Positions 1 to 14,100 of a stretch of 64,000 nt of DNA are shown piece after piece. Below the pieces are notes generated by a model, which saw nothing but the letters and a program-made list of their open reading frames with translations, was not told the origin of the DNA and ran no database searches. This DNA is from Ceratodon purpureus (Eukaryota > Streptophyta > Bryopsida > Pseudoditrichales > Ditrichaceae), in NCBI GenBank assembly GCA_014871385.1, contig CM026429.1:15633578-15697577 (forward strand), in the 5' to 3' direction. Position 1 is the first letter of the stretch; every line of letters starts with the position of its first letter. A program made the translations under genes and the position numbers.

Positions 1-2593
1 TGTACGTCGTGGATGTGTGACTTTGCATATTTGACAATTGGGTCCTTTTGGCATGGCTTGACTCCAATCTAGCTCTGGGCTACATTCAAGATATCCAGTA
101 ACCCTTATCCTCCCAACATTCATCTGAACCAGCCCTTCAAATTCTTTTCTTGGATTTGCAAAACCCACTTGTGCAGACCATATACACTTGTCCACAACAA
201 TTACACTTGTACGATCACAGCTGATTTTAATTAGAATCTCTATGCCAAGATTCTATGTGTTGGACAAAAGCCGCTCTACCATCACTTGTATGGATCATGC
301 AGTATCATGGGATACGTAGTTTTCACTTGTTTTGAATTACACAAATTAAGTTTTTCGGAAGCTATCCTATATGTGCATATCAACCATGCGCATAATCTCC
401 AACCAATGTAACCCACATCCTCATGTGGACCCTTGTGTGACGGCGGTGATTTCAACAATCACTGAGCTGGTAGGAAAGCATTCTCCAGACTCTTCACTCT
501 TTTAGTTGAGTCAGATTCACAAGCAACATAAGCTCACTTGAATATCAGCATTAACTTAATTTTCAAAGCAATTGTTATAATTGATCATAAACTATAACAA
601 TTGCTAGATAAACCTCCTCCATACTCCTGGTAAGGCAACTAAAGTATGAGTGAATTCTTCGCAAGCTAAAATTGAACAAGAGAAGAGTTGATTTGATGCA
701 ACCTACTAAAAAAAATAAAAATACATATACTTTTAAAACCTTTTTTAATTTGTTCTTTCATTATTCCTATTGTTTTTTTGTTTGAAGTTTGATACAACTT
801 CTAATTAATGTTATAACTAAGTCCAATGTGTTTTGCTTGGAGTTCTTTTTTCAATATTGGAACATGATGTACTACAATGGATAATTACATAAGATTAATG
901 ACTCTAAATTTTTTACCAAATTTCTCCTAACCTTTGTAGATGACTCTAAAGTAGAGATGTCAATAATCAAATTGGACCACAAGTTATGTGTTTTAGACCT
1001 CTTCTTAACACTTCGTGATGACACCATTTTTTTGACTCCTCATTGTAAGTGCCAATGGCTTTTCATTGGCCAACTAATAGTTGAATACTAATCTCTATGT
1101 GGCTTACCAGTAGCAATTTTCATAAAACATCTACAGTCAGTTATTGGAACTATAAATTTTTGAACATTTGAAAGTTTAATACAACTCTAAAATTTTTTAT
1201 TTTTTTTGGGCTCATATTCCCTCTATTTATCTAACCTTGGTGTATATATTTTCTCACTATGCCATTTATCAAGTATAAGGGTTCTAATTTTGTCAATTTC
1301 TAGAACTGCTACCTTATTGTATGTGTAGTGAAGGTTGTTGGGGTTCACACATCAAACTACGGACATTTATAATTTTACTGATGTTCACAAAGAGCTTACA
1401 ATTGGCTTCCGACTTCAAAGCATGTCCAACACGGCCACAACATAGAATATCCAAATGAGGTGAGAATTCTGGTCAGAATGATAAAGTACATGTAAAGCTT
1501 TGCATCACTCAAATAGTCAAGCATTGGCTCGCCTCCACGGATGGTACATTGGGCAACACTCCTAATTGCAAGTTGGCTTTGACATCAAATGAAAAGGAAT
1601 CAGCCCTCTACAACCTAAAGTACTGTAGCCATGGAATGCAGAATTTTGGTAATTTTGGGCCGTGAATGATAACATTTCAGAATGGGGATTGTTTTCTTTT
1701 AATTGTGATCTTACAAATATGGAGATCACTAAGTTGTACAAGTCCACAAAAATTCTGGTGATCATCCAACAGTGGAAATAAGATCAATAGTGCCCTTTAT
1801 TGATAGATGAGATGTGTAATATTTTATTATCATGCTAATCAAAAATCACAAAAATGGTTAGATTTTTTATACATGCATGATGTCATCTTGTTCCGCATGG
1901 ACCGAAAGTTATTTGAATTTTCACACCTTTAGCAACTATTAAGAGGTAACCTAGGTTGCAAAAGATTGGTGAATGTAATATATCAATTTCATTGTGAAGA
2001 GGATCAACTTGATAATAGATTTACCTAAAAATGTTAGAGGTACCAAGGTGAGAGCTATTAGTTGGACTACGACTTTGCTAACAAACAATGAGTTTCACTC
2101 TTTTATGACCATTGATTCTTTGAAAATGTTTATTTCCTTGAATCTTGTGCAAATCAGCTGCTCTGTGGTCAATTAAACCATGTTAAACCTGAGGTTTTAT
2201 ATAATTCATTGACGCATAAAAGCACTGAGATTGCTCACATATAAAATACCATGTGTGGGCACACAAACATAATAATATAGAACGTTTAAGATAATTCCTT
2301 AACATTTCCAAGTATATACCATGGATACTCTCTTAAAAAGTTTTTGTGATCAAATTATACATAAGATATGAAAAGTTCATATTTGATAAAACACTATTTA
2401 AATTCATATTGTAAATCACAAGGATTGCAATTGCCAACTTCTTTTCCACATATTTGCAAAAAATCGATGTTTACAAAATATCTTTGCTAACAATGAAATG
2501 CAGCTCTGGAAGGGCTTACACTCAAGATCCCCGGAATCACTGGAATTTTGTTTTCTGAATTGCAGCTACAGGAGGACTTACACGGTACACCTA
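1..2593. other. AT-rich intergenic DNA, no gene seen
   Basis: Both strands hold only short reading frames without family resemblance, splice-linked extension or codon bias. The stretch is rich in A/T runs. I see no RNA gene, terminal repeats or tandem array here. Confidence 0.5.
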
Positions 2594-3017
2594 CTATGGT
2601 AGACGCACCTAAAACCACCAACTTAAGTAATCTGACCTTTATTTAGCAATTCAAAAATTCTATAAAAAATATTCTAATCTTCAAAATAGGATTTCATGAA
2701 GAATGCAAAAATTTGTATCATGAAATTTGTAATCCTCAATTTTATAGAAAATCTCAAAGTGTAAAGTACTTTGTAACCCATTTCTAACTTAGAATTTCTA
2801 TGAGCAATAATAGTGATCCTCAATTTTGCTCACCATTGAACCACAAACCGTATTCTATGATTGTGAGAGTTCACCCACTATCAAGGTGACCAATAAGCAA
2901 ATAAGTCCTCCAAATAAGGACTGAAAATTTGCTTTTAGAGATTCTGAAGGTTGGTGGGATCATATTGGGGGGTGGTGGTTTTGGGGGTTGTGGTGATTTT
3001 AGGTGCGTCTACCATAG
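2594..3017. mobile_element. MITE with terminal inverted repeats and TA flanks
   Basis: The left end carries TGGTAGACGCACCTAAAA followed by ccaccaa. The right end is its near-perfect inverse complement, with about 24 of 26 positions matching across the tip. Both tips abut the dinucleotide TA, the target duplication typical of Tc1/mariner (Stowaway-like) elements. The roughly 420-bp interior is AT-rich and non-coding. A separate similarity joins the flanks: a segment near 2535-2553 and one near 3018-3036 both read close to GAATCACTG(G/T)AATTTTG. A decayed Tc1/mariner transposase lies elsewhere in the window (40.4-41.3 kb), but I could not link the two by sequence. Confidence 0.6.
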
Positions 3018-5100
3018 AATCACTGTAATTTTGTTTGTTTGTTTGTTTTTATAATTCTTTTAATTTTACAAATGTAATTTTTTTAAAAGAAAAATTGAAT
3101 AATTAAAATTTTGGTTTTGGTTTTACTTTTGTTTCAAGAAAAAAGTTGGAAGAGACATGTTCATCATTATTAACCCCTAATTGTCATGTAATCCTTTTAT
3201 GGCATAGAATATGATGTAGGGAGTATTTTGGTTGTATTTGGAACAAATCCATATGTCTAATGTGTTTGATCAATTAGAATTCAGAATCAGATCAATGTGA
3301 TTCTGGTGAGTTATTGGGATTCTAATTCAAAGTTTGTAGTTGGTTGTTAATGCCAATTATAGAGGAATGCAATCATTATTCTCATCAAGCTATTGGGGTT
3401 GAGATGTGCAATGTTTTTTTTATTGGGTTCATTCATGCGACATCCTTGCAAGAATTTGTTTATTATTTTCTTGATAAAAAATCCCAGAGATAGAGCTTTG
3501 ATTAGGAATTGCAAGTCCATTTTACTTCATTTAAAAAAAAATCATATGATTTCCCTATGAATTATTGAATTAAAACTTGGTACGCACCAAAGCAGAGTCA
3601 AGAACACATAGTTCTGTATGTTTGGAGGCAACAATAATCAATCTGGGTTGATCATTTCCAATGCTTACAGTCCAAAGATGACCAAATTCGGGATTATTGA
3701 CAGGTTCTTTGGTTGATGGCTTCAAACAACAAATTCTTATTCAATCAAATGCTCAATGATGGCACACTGCTACTGGATAGATGATGCAGACAGAAATTGG
3801 CATGGAATCGTCCGCACTCCAAATGCATACGATCTTGACTTCAATAGATATAAGTAATTAATCATTTGCTGAATCACTTTACTCGACCTCAATTAGCCAA
3901 GGCCCCTGGGTCCCCAAGAATCTGGTCAAATTCCAAAGACGAAGAAAAACATCCTGGCAGTCTCTTTTTGAGGGCTGAGTGAATAACGAGCCTGCCATGG
4001 GTATTCCATGTTTGACGGTTTGAACTAGTACATCGAGTCATCGACCGATTTATGCAAACTTACTATGGGCTCCGGCAAAGATTCTTGTTCCTCGCCACAT
4101 TGTAAACTGGAAACCGCAGTGACCCATGACACCAACAAAAGGTTATGGGGTCAAAAAACAGTACCAAACTGTAGCATCATTATCAATGATTATCGCCATG
4201 GAATCACCCCTTCCCTCCCTCCGCCGCCCATGCATGGTTCCTTCGGACAACCCACTTCCGCTTCTCAAACCGCACCACGTTTTCCGCCACCACAAAGAAA
4301 ACCATAACAAGAAAGGAATTTCCCCATGGCAAAAGCACCTCCCATTCCTCAAGGGCCAAATTAACTATCACCCACCCTGCAAGCATAGAATCATTCCCAG
4401 ATCTGGATCAAAGAACAATGCCCTTACTGCTTATCACACCCCATAAGCCCCCCTCACCCAAAACCCACCACTATCTACCCAACCCCAACATCAGCCCCTC
4501 CGAAATCTAGGAAACCCAGTGTCAGTTCTAGGTCCCAGACTCCCATATATCCAAAAACCACCACTCTATCCATAACCGACTCTATTTACAACACCAGACA
4601 CACCCAAAAACCACCACTATCTACCAAACGCCCAGACGAGCTCTTCTAAAATCTACGAGTAATGTCCACTTTGTCGCTTTTGTGTACAGTAACGGTTTCA
4701 CATCCCATTTCCTCCACTATAAGAAATGCACCATAAGAAACGCACATCCAAAAACCACCACCCTATCCAAAACCGACACTGTTCCCATTAAATAACACAC
4801 CCCCAAAACCATTACCGTACTCAGAACCATAAACATCCACGAATTATAAAGATTTAAGAGGCAGAACGAATACATTCCACGATTTACGTAGATTTGAGAA
4901 AAAGTATCGGATTTGGGTGAGGTGACCGTATCCGAGCCACGCCGGCCGGCGTGAACCACGAGAATTACCTTTGGGTAGAAAGGATTAACCCTTGTTGGTA
5001 AATGGTACGGATAGAATAAAGTTACTGTGGGGGCGTGAAGGGGGCCCACAGGGGAGGAGACGATGAGAGCTTTGATGGTGTTATAATGGCGATGGAGGGG
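3018..5100. other. Intergenic DNA with C/A-rich block 4440-4820
   Basis: No supported gene. Between about 4440 and 4820 the + strand is rich in variants of CCAAAACCACCACTATC. Their reverse complement resembles the GGTTTTGGGGTGA motif that forms a minisatellite at 21.2-21.5 kb and recurs near 36.4 kb. The overlapping frames at 4065-4446 look like by-products of this biased composition. Confidence 0.4.
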
Positions 5101-8100
5101 CGATGGACGGGGAGAGAGTGAGGGAGCTTCCACTTCGGCGCATCGCTGCGGAGAATCTCCTTGAGCGCTGAGTTTGGTACTTGGCTGGATTGTAGTCGAC
5201 GGAGCTGGGAGTTCTATGAGACGATCCGCGTCGGAATCGGGTCAGTATTGCGGGAGGGGGAGGTCGGGGAGTGGAGTGGAGTTGCAGGGGTTGGAGTGGA
5301 GGTTGGGAGTTGCGTTTGGAGAGCGAGGTTGTGTTGGAGATTGGAGGCGACGGAGCTGGGAGGAGTGTGAGACGAGCGGCGGTTTGATCGAGTGAGGAGC
5401 GGGGGAGAGGGAGCGCGGGGGAGTGGAGGTTGGAGTGGAGGTTGGAGTTGGCGTGGTTTTGTTGCGTTGGAGGAGTTGGCGTTGTCTCGGAGCTGGTTTG
5501 GATTGTGGATGAGGAGGTTGGGAGATTTATGAGACGAGCCGCGGTGGAATCGAGGGAGTGTGGAGGGAGGGAGAGCGCGGGGGAGGAGCCTGGGGTTGCA
5601 GTGTGGAGGTTTGGCGTTGGAGGAGCCGATGTTGCATCGTAGAATGGAGGCGTGGTGGGCGGAAGTCGTTTCCAGGAGGCGATTGGGAGGTTTTGATGAG
5701 CTTTGAGAGGTTAGAGACTTTTCCTTGTCGTTTTTGAAAAGTTTGGGAGGAGTTTTTGAGCTTCGGTGAAGATGGAAGGAGGTCGGGAATTAACGTTGTG
5801 GTGCTGAATTGCGGGAGGAGTCCTTTTTTCCTTTGGTATCTGAGTGGAAGCGAAGGAGTTGATTGTCTGATTGAGCTCCTTGATTGGATTTCTTTGATTT
5901 GATGCTTTTATGCGGTTTTCCGTACAGTAGCAGTGGTTTTGTTGTACTCTTTCGGAGAGGGAATTGATTTGGAGAATCGGTTGGTTGGAGCTTTGTGGCG
6001 GTATTGTTTGAGCTTGAGAAAGCTGTTTACAAACTGGTGCGATGAAGGTGCGTGATGGAGGTTTCAGTTTGATGAGCAATTATGACGAGGTTAGGGTCGC
6101 GGTTGCGTGTTTGTTGCTGCAAGCGCGGTGGTTTGGAGTTGACGATCACTGTTTTGGCCGCATTTTGGGAGACGGCGATGTATCGTGCCGTTGCAAGTTC
6201 AGTGATTCGCTCCTCCTGGGGCTGCTGTGCTCTTTGTTTCACAGTTTACAGGCTTTGGTCTTGCTGGACACTGTCGCAATAGTCGATTAGATACTTTTCT
6301 AGAAAGCATTGGCAGGTGTTCAAAAAATCTACGATCCATGAAAACAAAACCTAAGAAGGAGTTTGTCAGTAAGTTGACGTTCGTGCAGCGTTCGCTTTGC
6401 GGCGAGCTGAAGGGAAGCACCGGTTGAGAGGTTCTATGGAGACCGTTCTAAACGCTGCGATCATTGAATAAATGATTTGTTGAAAGACGTAGGTTCGAGC
6501 ATCCGACTCGCTTGTGCTGAGACATGTTGTACCGAGTTTGAGGTTTATGGAAGTCGAATTTTGAAAAGTCGACAGTTAAAACTGTTGACAACTATTGAAT
6601 CACTCCTTAATACCAGGGCCATGTTTCTGCTGATCTGCGTGGGATGACTCACGTCTCAAAGTCGAAATTGAGTAATTTTGTGATATTATTACACAAACAT
6701 CCACCATTAAGCGTAGCGCTTAAATTACGTTCGGTGAAACCCTGGAAGCTGTGACTCGGAGGATGAAGTCCACGTATAAGTTTTGAAGGGCTTAATGCGA
6801 GGATTCATGTCTGTTTTTATTCCCCTTTCTGCAGCTTCGGAATGCCGTTTGTTAACCTTAGTGGATGCACCAGCTGATGCAGCTTGTCTTCTTCTATACA
6901 GATGCCTAGTAATGTATGATTATAAATTAGTAATGTTGGCATTCTCCTCTTACAATGAGCGATACGTTTTGTTCTCATGGGCAAGAAATGCAACTAATAC
7001 GGTATCACTCTTGAGCGTTATTCCTCAGTCACCTTCAGCTGAGCTATTAGCCTCTGTGACTAGTCTTGTTTCGAGTCGTTAGAGAAGTCATTCTTCGCTA
7101 TAGTTTGATGAAACCTTCGTGTCCAAAGTGTTAAAGGATATTTATAGCAAGCTGGGTGTAAGGAAACAAATCTCTCTGAAGCTTGAAATTCATTAAGCAC
7201 TGTTTTGACAGATAAAAGAGTTCTTTCTGATTTCTAGTTGAAGTTCAGAGCTGAAACTGGCACTTCTTAAGTCATGCTACATTGCAACTTCTGTCATTAT
7301 TGTGGTGTTGATTTGATCTTTTTGCACTTGAAGGTCAGTACTTCGTTTAAGTGGGTGCTTAAGGAGTGCTTAATGAAATTGGCACTTCTTACAGTCATGC
7401 TACATTGCCAACTTCAGCTGGATCTAGGCTCTCTTAACTGTAGGTATTGCAATAATTGAAAACTGCTCAATACACGATATTGAGCACGAAGAATTCAGAT
7501 TGGTAATGCTGGCAACTTGCAAAACCTTCAGTGCAATCAGCAGTTTTAATCCGCTCCTGGGTTTATTGGTCGATATACTGGACTACTAGCTTGGCGCTTG
7601 ATTGGTGGATGTTCGATCTGTTGGCGATGGTAGGTTTCATGAGGCTGCATTAGACTGGCTTTATTCACTCTGTGGTAGTTCGTGTATGCAGGAATGCTGA
7701 AGGTGCATCTCAGTCCGCACTGATATCGAGGCTTATTAGATGTACTATCTCTTACTGGATACAGCAGATGATTCATGATCATATGATATCCGTTGGGAAG
7801 AAGAAAACATTTGAAGACAATGTTATACCAAGGGAATATGGCGAGTTGATTCGTAGATATTAGGGTGAAGTGAGTGGCTATAAGGTTGTAGAGACTGAAG
7901 GTCACTGATATTTTACGGGTTTATTGATCTGAACACAAGCACTGAAGAATAAAAATAAAAATATCGGTAGGCTCCTTTCTTATGTACTGTCATCTAGCAC
8001 AGAGAGACCTGCGGACGAGTCTGTGTACACCTGACCTAGCTCTCGAAAGACTTGAATTTTTTTATTTATACCTTCTAGAAATTGTTTTGGATTGGTATTA

Positions 8101-8176
8101 TCTGGGCTCACATCAGCGTTAAGATTCAACCTGCCGGAGGAAGGATACCGGATTAGTTACTCGCGGTACTGAAACA
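5101..8176 (+). promoter_or_regulatory. Probable promoter and 5' leader of the BLUS1-like kinase
   Basis: This 3-kb stretch precedes the kinase start codon and has no convincing coding frame. Its first part (5.2-5.7 kb) is extremely purine-rich on the + strand, as in many plant 5' leaders, and then becomes balanced. A long, probably spliced 5' UTR is an inference; the transcription start cannot be placed from sequence alone. Numerous short upstream frames exist. Confidence 0.35.
5203..5640 (+). repeat. Three degenerate ~155-bp purine-rich tandem copies
   Basis: Three successive blocks start near 5203, 5351 and 5513. Each begins with a gaGCTGGGAG-like or gaGGTTGGGAG-like segment, continues through TATGAGACGA or a close variant, then a G-rich run and GGAGTGGAGGTTGG-like sequence. 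The spacing is about 150-160 bp and the copies are clearly diverged. They sit at the start of the presumed kinase leader. Confidence 0.4.
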
Positions 8177-11100
8177 ATGGAAAAGCGAATATATCCGTTA
8201 GTAGCATCGGACTATAAGCTGTTTGAGGAGGTAGGACAAGGTGTAACTGCGACAGTGTACCGGGCACATTGCATTCCTTACAACGAAGCCGTGGCCATCA
8301 AGAGTTTGGATCTTGAGAAATGCAACAGCAACTTGGTAACGTTTTCTGATCTATTTGCTTAATCTGTCTTCCACCAAAGCAAGATTCTTCATTACATATT
8401 AAATTTTGGTCCGGGAGCAAGGGTTTCCAGCACTTCCGAAAATGATAAATTAAATGACTTGATGGTATAACTTATCCTAGTAATGGGTAGCGGCTACATG
8501 GTGTTTGAGTGTTGGCTGTCGTGAGAAAGTACAGTAGTGCTACAGTCAAGACCTCTACCGAATTGAACTTTGAAGCTGGTGGTACACTACCAAATGCAGC
8601 ATTACATTATTTCTCTTGGCATGTAATTGCTATACGAATTTTCGTCGTTGTCTTGCTTTTTTACTTGTGTTGTTCATAGCTTCCGAATGAATTTATTTTT
8701 GAAGCATGCAATTCACGTGAAACTATTTTCAACCATACTGATTGGAAAAACTGTCGATTGCAGGATGACATTCGCCGAGAGGCTCAAACAATGAGTCTAA
8801 TCGACCACCAAAATGTCGTGAAGGCGTATTGCTGCTTTGTGGTGGACCAAAGTCTCTGGGTGGTGATGCCGTTCATGGCCGGAGGGTCGTTTCTTCATAT
8901 CATGAAATCAGCCTTTCAGGATGGTTTTGATGAGCCTGTCATTGCAACAGTTTTGAAAGAAACATTGAAAGCATTAGAGTATCTCCATCGGCATGGTCAC
9001 ATTCATCGAGACGTGAAGGTACGCCAACCTGCAGCGATTTCGTCCTTTAATTGTTGAAAAAGCTCATAATTTCCACACAATAAATCGTGTGGGACTGTCT
9101 TCTTCTGTACAATTGTCTATTAGCGCTTCCCGATGCTATACTTTACAGGCAGTTACAGTTTCTCCGGTTTGTAGCTTGTGTACTTTTGCACCATCGTGAT
9201 TCTGAGCTATTTCTGACTTGTACACAGTGTTGATTGTTAACAGATTAATTGAGGGAGAAGTGTTTCCGAAATACCTGGGCTTCTTGATTGTTTCTTAATC
9301 AGAATGTTTCTTAGTGCTTTGCAGGCCGGTAATATATTACTCGATGCAACTGGAGCTATTAAACTCGGTGATTTTGGCGTTTCAGCATGCTTGTTCGACA
9401 CTGGTGACAGGCAGCGAACCCGAAACACTTTCGTTGGAACTCCTTGCTGGTACAAGCATATAATATTATCAGGCCCAAAGAGAATACCAATCTCAATTGT
9501 AACTTTGTGATTATGTAAACACAATGACGTCGAGACATTAACTTATCCTAGAATTATTCTTTTCTTGCCGTTGATACTCTCCAACATAGATCACGTGAAT
9601 GATTTAGCATGTACATTGAGATTCCATCACTGTGGCACAATTCGAGTTTAGAAATCGATTCGATTCCATGGAGAAAGTTCTTTGGTCATGAATTTCACCA
9701 GTTTGAAATGGATGCAAGTTTTTGAAATGATGCATTATTGAAGTTCATGGTTCAATCATTTTCGCTGCGCAGGATGGCACCAGAAGTTATGGAACAGCTT
9801 CATGGCTACGACTTCAAGTGAGATATCTGCGGGTCTTGTGGTTGCTATGAAGCTGAATATTCTTGTTGGTATTGTAACGTCCCTGCAGGATTGTATCATC
9901 AGCAATGTTCCTATCCACCATGAGAAAGCATGGTTTTCTCGAAATTAGAGTTACTGTTAGCTAATTCTTACTTTAGATCTGGTAATTAAGAGTCTGTTCT
10001 TATTGTTGGGTCCATGTATTACAGGGCGGACATATGGTCGTTTGGGATTACTGCACTGGAGCTTGCACACGGGAATGCGCCATTCTCAAAGTATCCTCCA
10101 ATAAAGGTAGGTTTGATACTTTGGTCTTGTGATAGGTGGCTTGTGATAAGTAGCAACTTTCGTGTTATTTAGTTCTTTTCTTTGTTCGTTTTGTTTTACT
10201 TGTCTGGTTCGTTGGTTTTTCTTTTGTTTCTTTCTTTGAATGTCTCCACAATCCTGCCTAGTAAACACCGTATTTGCGAGTGTTCAGTTCAAAAGTCTAT
10301 GATCTAGGGATGAAACAGTGACTCTGACAATGGAGGGTGCAACAGGTGTTGTTGATGACGCTCCAGAATGCTCCGCCTGGGCTGGACCGTGAACGCGATA
10401 AAAAGTTCTCAAAGGTTCGGCACCTTTCTTAACAGCCAAATTTTCGACGATTTATGCTGAGAGTACTGTGACTTTTGTATGTGGTGTAGTTATGCTCCCA
10501 TAGTTCCTGCGATTGTGGTTCTTGAATTGGAAAATGCAGTGGTCAAATAACACTTTTTCGCTATCGTTATGTCTTCCATCGGTTTGTGTAAAAATTTCAG
10601 CTGAATTCTTCCTCAACTGTATCCATAGGGAGCAACTAAGAATTTGGAGGCTTCTGAGCAATTTTTTAGTAACTTACTTTGTGTTTTCTTCATTATCGAG
10701 TTTGTGATTCACCATGATGAGTTCGGATTTTTGTGCGCAGTCCTTCAAGGAGATGATTGCAATGTGTCTGGTGAAAGATCCAGCTAAACGTCCAAGCGCT
10801 GAAAAGCTGCTACGGCATTCTTTCTTCAAACAGGCTCGTTCAGCTGACTATATAGCCCGCCATGTTTTGCAAGGACTGCCGCCTCTAGGGGAACGCGTCA
10901 AGAAATTGAAGGTACCTTCCCTTATTACAAGAGCATGGGTCACCTTACACTCACAGTGGGGGATGTTTGGTGCTTAATTAGGAGGACCTGTTTTTCGTTA
11001 GTGATTGATTCGCTGGGGACATTCTGTGGAATCTGAGATAATTGTCGGTGATTCAATAATTACATCTGATCATTCGTTGTGATTTGTCTCATACTTTGCA

Positions 11101-14100
11101 GAATAATGATGCCAATCAACTTGCCCAAAGTGAACAAGAAGTTCAGTCTCAGGTACGGAGAGATGAAATGATTCAGATGCATACGTGGTTACCTTTTCTT
11201 ATCCTTAAGTTGGAGTAGAAACTTAGTACGCGTGATTTCTACTGTTCACATCTGTATTGAGTCACTCTGCTCCTTGCTACTTTTGCATCTGGCTGTCATC
11301 AGTAATTTGTGTTCGCCCTTTTCTTTCTTCTATGGACTTTCCACACCTTTGTCCATGCAGGTCTGTGCATGTTGATTTCTCTGCTACTATATTGTTTCTC
11401 CGACTTTTTTAAGAAAGGGGTGGCATTAACAATACTAATTTTATATTTTTTATGATTATCTGAACAGAATGAATACAAGAGGGGAGTGAGCGGCTGGAAT
11501 TTCAATCTTGAAGATTTAAAGGCAGAGGCCGCCCTGGTACATTTCTCCCTGCTACTCACTGTTAAAGCTGCTTCGGCATGCAGGCACGTTATTCAGACTG
11601 AAAGAACGTGAGCAGACGCAAGTACAGCGACATACTCAGAATAGTACTCGGATAAAGCTTTAACAGTCTTCAATCAGGCAGTCATTACTTAAGGACTACT
11701 ACTTCCACAGAAATAAATTGGGCCACTCTTCCAGAGTTAGATCAATGGACCCGTCTTGTGGCTGTTCAAGCCAATATAAATTCTTGGAACTTTGGGCCTC
11801 AATCTCTCTAAGCCTTCAAATCTATATATAGGTCCTTACCAACACATGTAAATGCTATGTTACAGATACAAGATGATGACGAAGATCCATCCATGGAAAT
11901 TGGCAAGGAGGTGATTGTGGTGGAAGACAATACCGACCAGTTAACGAAACTGGAAGTTCTCCCAGTTAGGGAAAGCAATGGAGATGTACCTATACATTGG
12001 TTACCGTCATCGCCTCCACCTTCCCTGAGTCGACAATCCTCAATGGATAGATTCCAGCAGCCAGTTACAATACATTCCATTATTGCTGAAACCACAAATG
12101 ATGTAAATTCTCATTGAACCCTTTAAGGAATTCAAATTCCATTGCTTAACGGTCCTTTTTGGGTGTCAGAAGCACTTGTTGGGCAATGACTGAAAATGTT
12201 TCAGTTAAGACGTGTTATCTAGTCTTGTTCTGGACAAGTTCGAAAACGTCTAAATTCATCTTGTTGGTTCATGTGTCACCTCATCACAGGCAGGAGAGCG
12301 GGTGACAAGGGTACGATCAGGACCTCTCCCAAATCCCGTTCAATCTAAGCCTACAAATGGCACGAGGTAATGGCCGCTGTCATTATGTTATGTGAAAACT
12401 ATCCTGAACAATTTAATCACATTCGTAGACTTGAGTATACTTTTTGCTACTTCGTAAGCTTACTACAGTATTGGTACTTTGACTTCGTTCTGATGATCGT
12501 ACGATGAAGGAAATCATGGCATGTATATGTCACGTCCAGCCTGAGCGTACCGGTTTAGGTTGAAAATATCCTGGTGCCTAGAACTGAAGGTACTTCTGAA
12601 TTATTGGTTAGATTCTGGACAAGTATTCGCCAGTCCAGAGTAGCGATCGTGTTTTGTCTTTCACCAATTACTCATGTGGGTGCTGTGAAAGGCCGTTTCT
12701 GTGCGCACTGATTATAGGTGCCACTGATAAAAGAAACCATACAAGACATCCGATGTGTAGTTTTATCTCGTGATTTACAATTTAGCCATGACAAATCCGA
12801 GTAGTTATACATTGAACACGACTATTGAATTTCGTTTAAAGAGTACTCAACGAAACATGTAAGTCATAACTTCCATCTGAATAAAAAGAGGTCTAGCTGA
12901 TGTTCATTACATAGGTTACTCACATTTCATGTCCATGTGCTTAAATTTAGATCGATTAGATGGAATCAATGATTCTGTTACTGCGGAGAGTTCCTTGCAA
13001 TACTTAGTGGCTTACATGCCTTCCCTGTGATCAATAGTTCTTGATTTTCCTTGATGTCATGCAGAGGCCGTTTTGAAGTGTGGGAAGATGATGATGTTGA
13101 AAGCATGGCTTGGCATGGATCACCAAGGGAGAGTCGCAGAGCGGAAGACAGAGAACAATCTAGACGAGATAGGGAGAGCAAAGAAATTCGTAAAGCTGAC
13201 GATAGGGAGCGGAAAGAGGAGAGAGAACAAAGGCGTTCTGATGATCGTGTTGATCGGGATAGTTTCCGTCGTGCATCAAGTTTTGGATCTGAGCGAGTGC
13301 TGTCATCAATCCGTGGTCTTACCATGGATTCACGAGAATTAGACAGGTTTAATCTTCTGCCTTTATAATTCATTCAAGTTTTTTGGGATTCCTGCGTTAT
13401 TTAATTTGTCTGGACTCATTTACCCCATTTGAGTCAAAACTCGGTACTCTAGCTCTCATTCTCTCAGCTACACGAAGTTCTGGGATATATTACTTGCCGT
13501 ACCTTGGCCTGCTTGAGATGTGATGGGTTTTTAATAGTAAGGACGTTGAATCTCTCTGAAGTCATATGATTATGCGAAGCATATAAGAAAGTGACTCCAC
13601 CGTAAGATTCTCCAGTCTATCCCGTGGAGGCAGTAATAATAGAAGCCCTTGCTTGAATATTGCACCAAGATATATCCAAGTTGGAGGGGTTTCTTGTTTT
13701 TTTTGGTAGGATACTTAGGTCCACTAAGTAGTCTGAATTGATGTACTTGTCCGTTCGAGGTTCAACTACGTTCTTCTTTTAATTAACTCAAAGGCTTACT
13801 CTTTGTATTCGGTTTCTTTTATTCTAGAATGGTTGGTGCTTATAATGACGTGCTATCGGGGTTGTGGTAACAATTGAGATTGTGTTATATTGTGATCAGC
13901 TGAATCAAACATTTTTTTGTTTTTTATTTATCTTTAGAGACAGGGATATTCGTCAAAATGGACGGAGTGGTGAAGATCTTACTCGCATTGGGCAACGGGA
14001 ACGTTCTTTTAGCGGACCATTAACTCCTCCTGCTGATCGTTCCAATGCCGACTACCGGCTCAGCAATGGAAACCAAGGAACTCCTAGATCAGCTTCTGGT

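Noticed and set aside
4065..4446. Overlapping 60-106 aa frames on both strands
   Set aside because: Arise from C/A-biased sequence; no splice-linked extension or family match.
5711..6427. Several 66-122 aa frames upstream of the kinase
   Set aside because: Mutually overlapping on both strands within the presumed leader; none shows domain features.
6485..6510. GGTTCGAGCATCC as a tRNA or SINE B box
   Set aside because: No A box or cloverleaf arms at proper distance.
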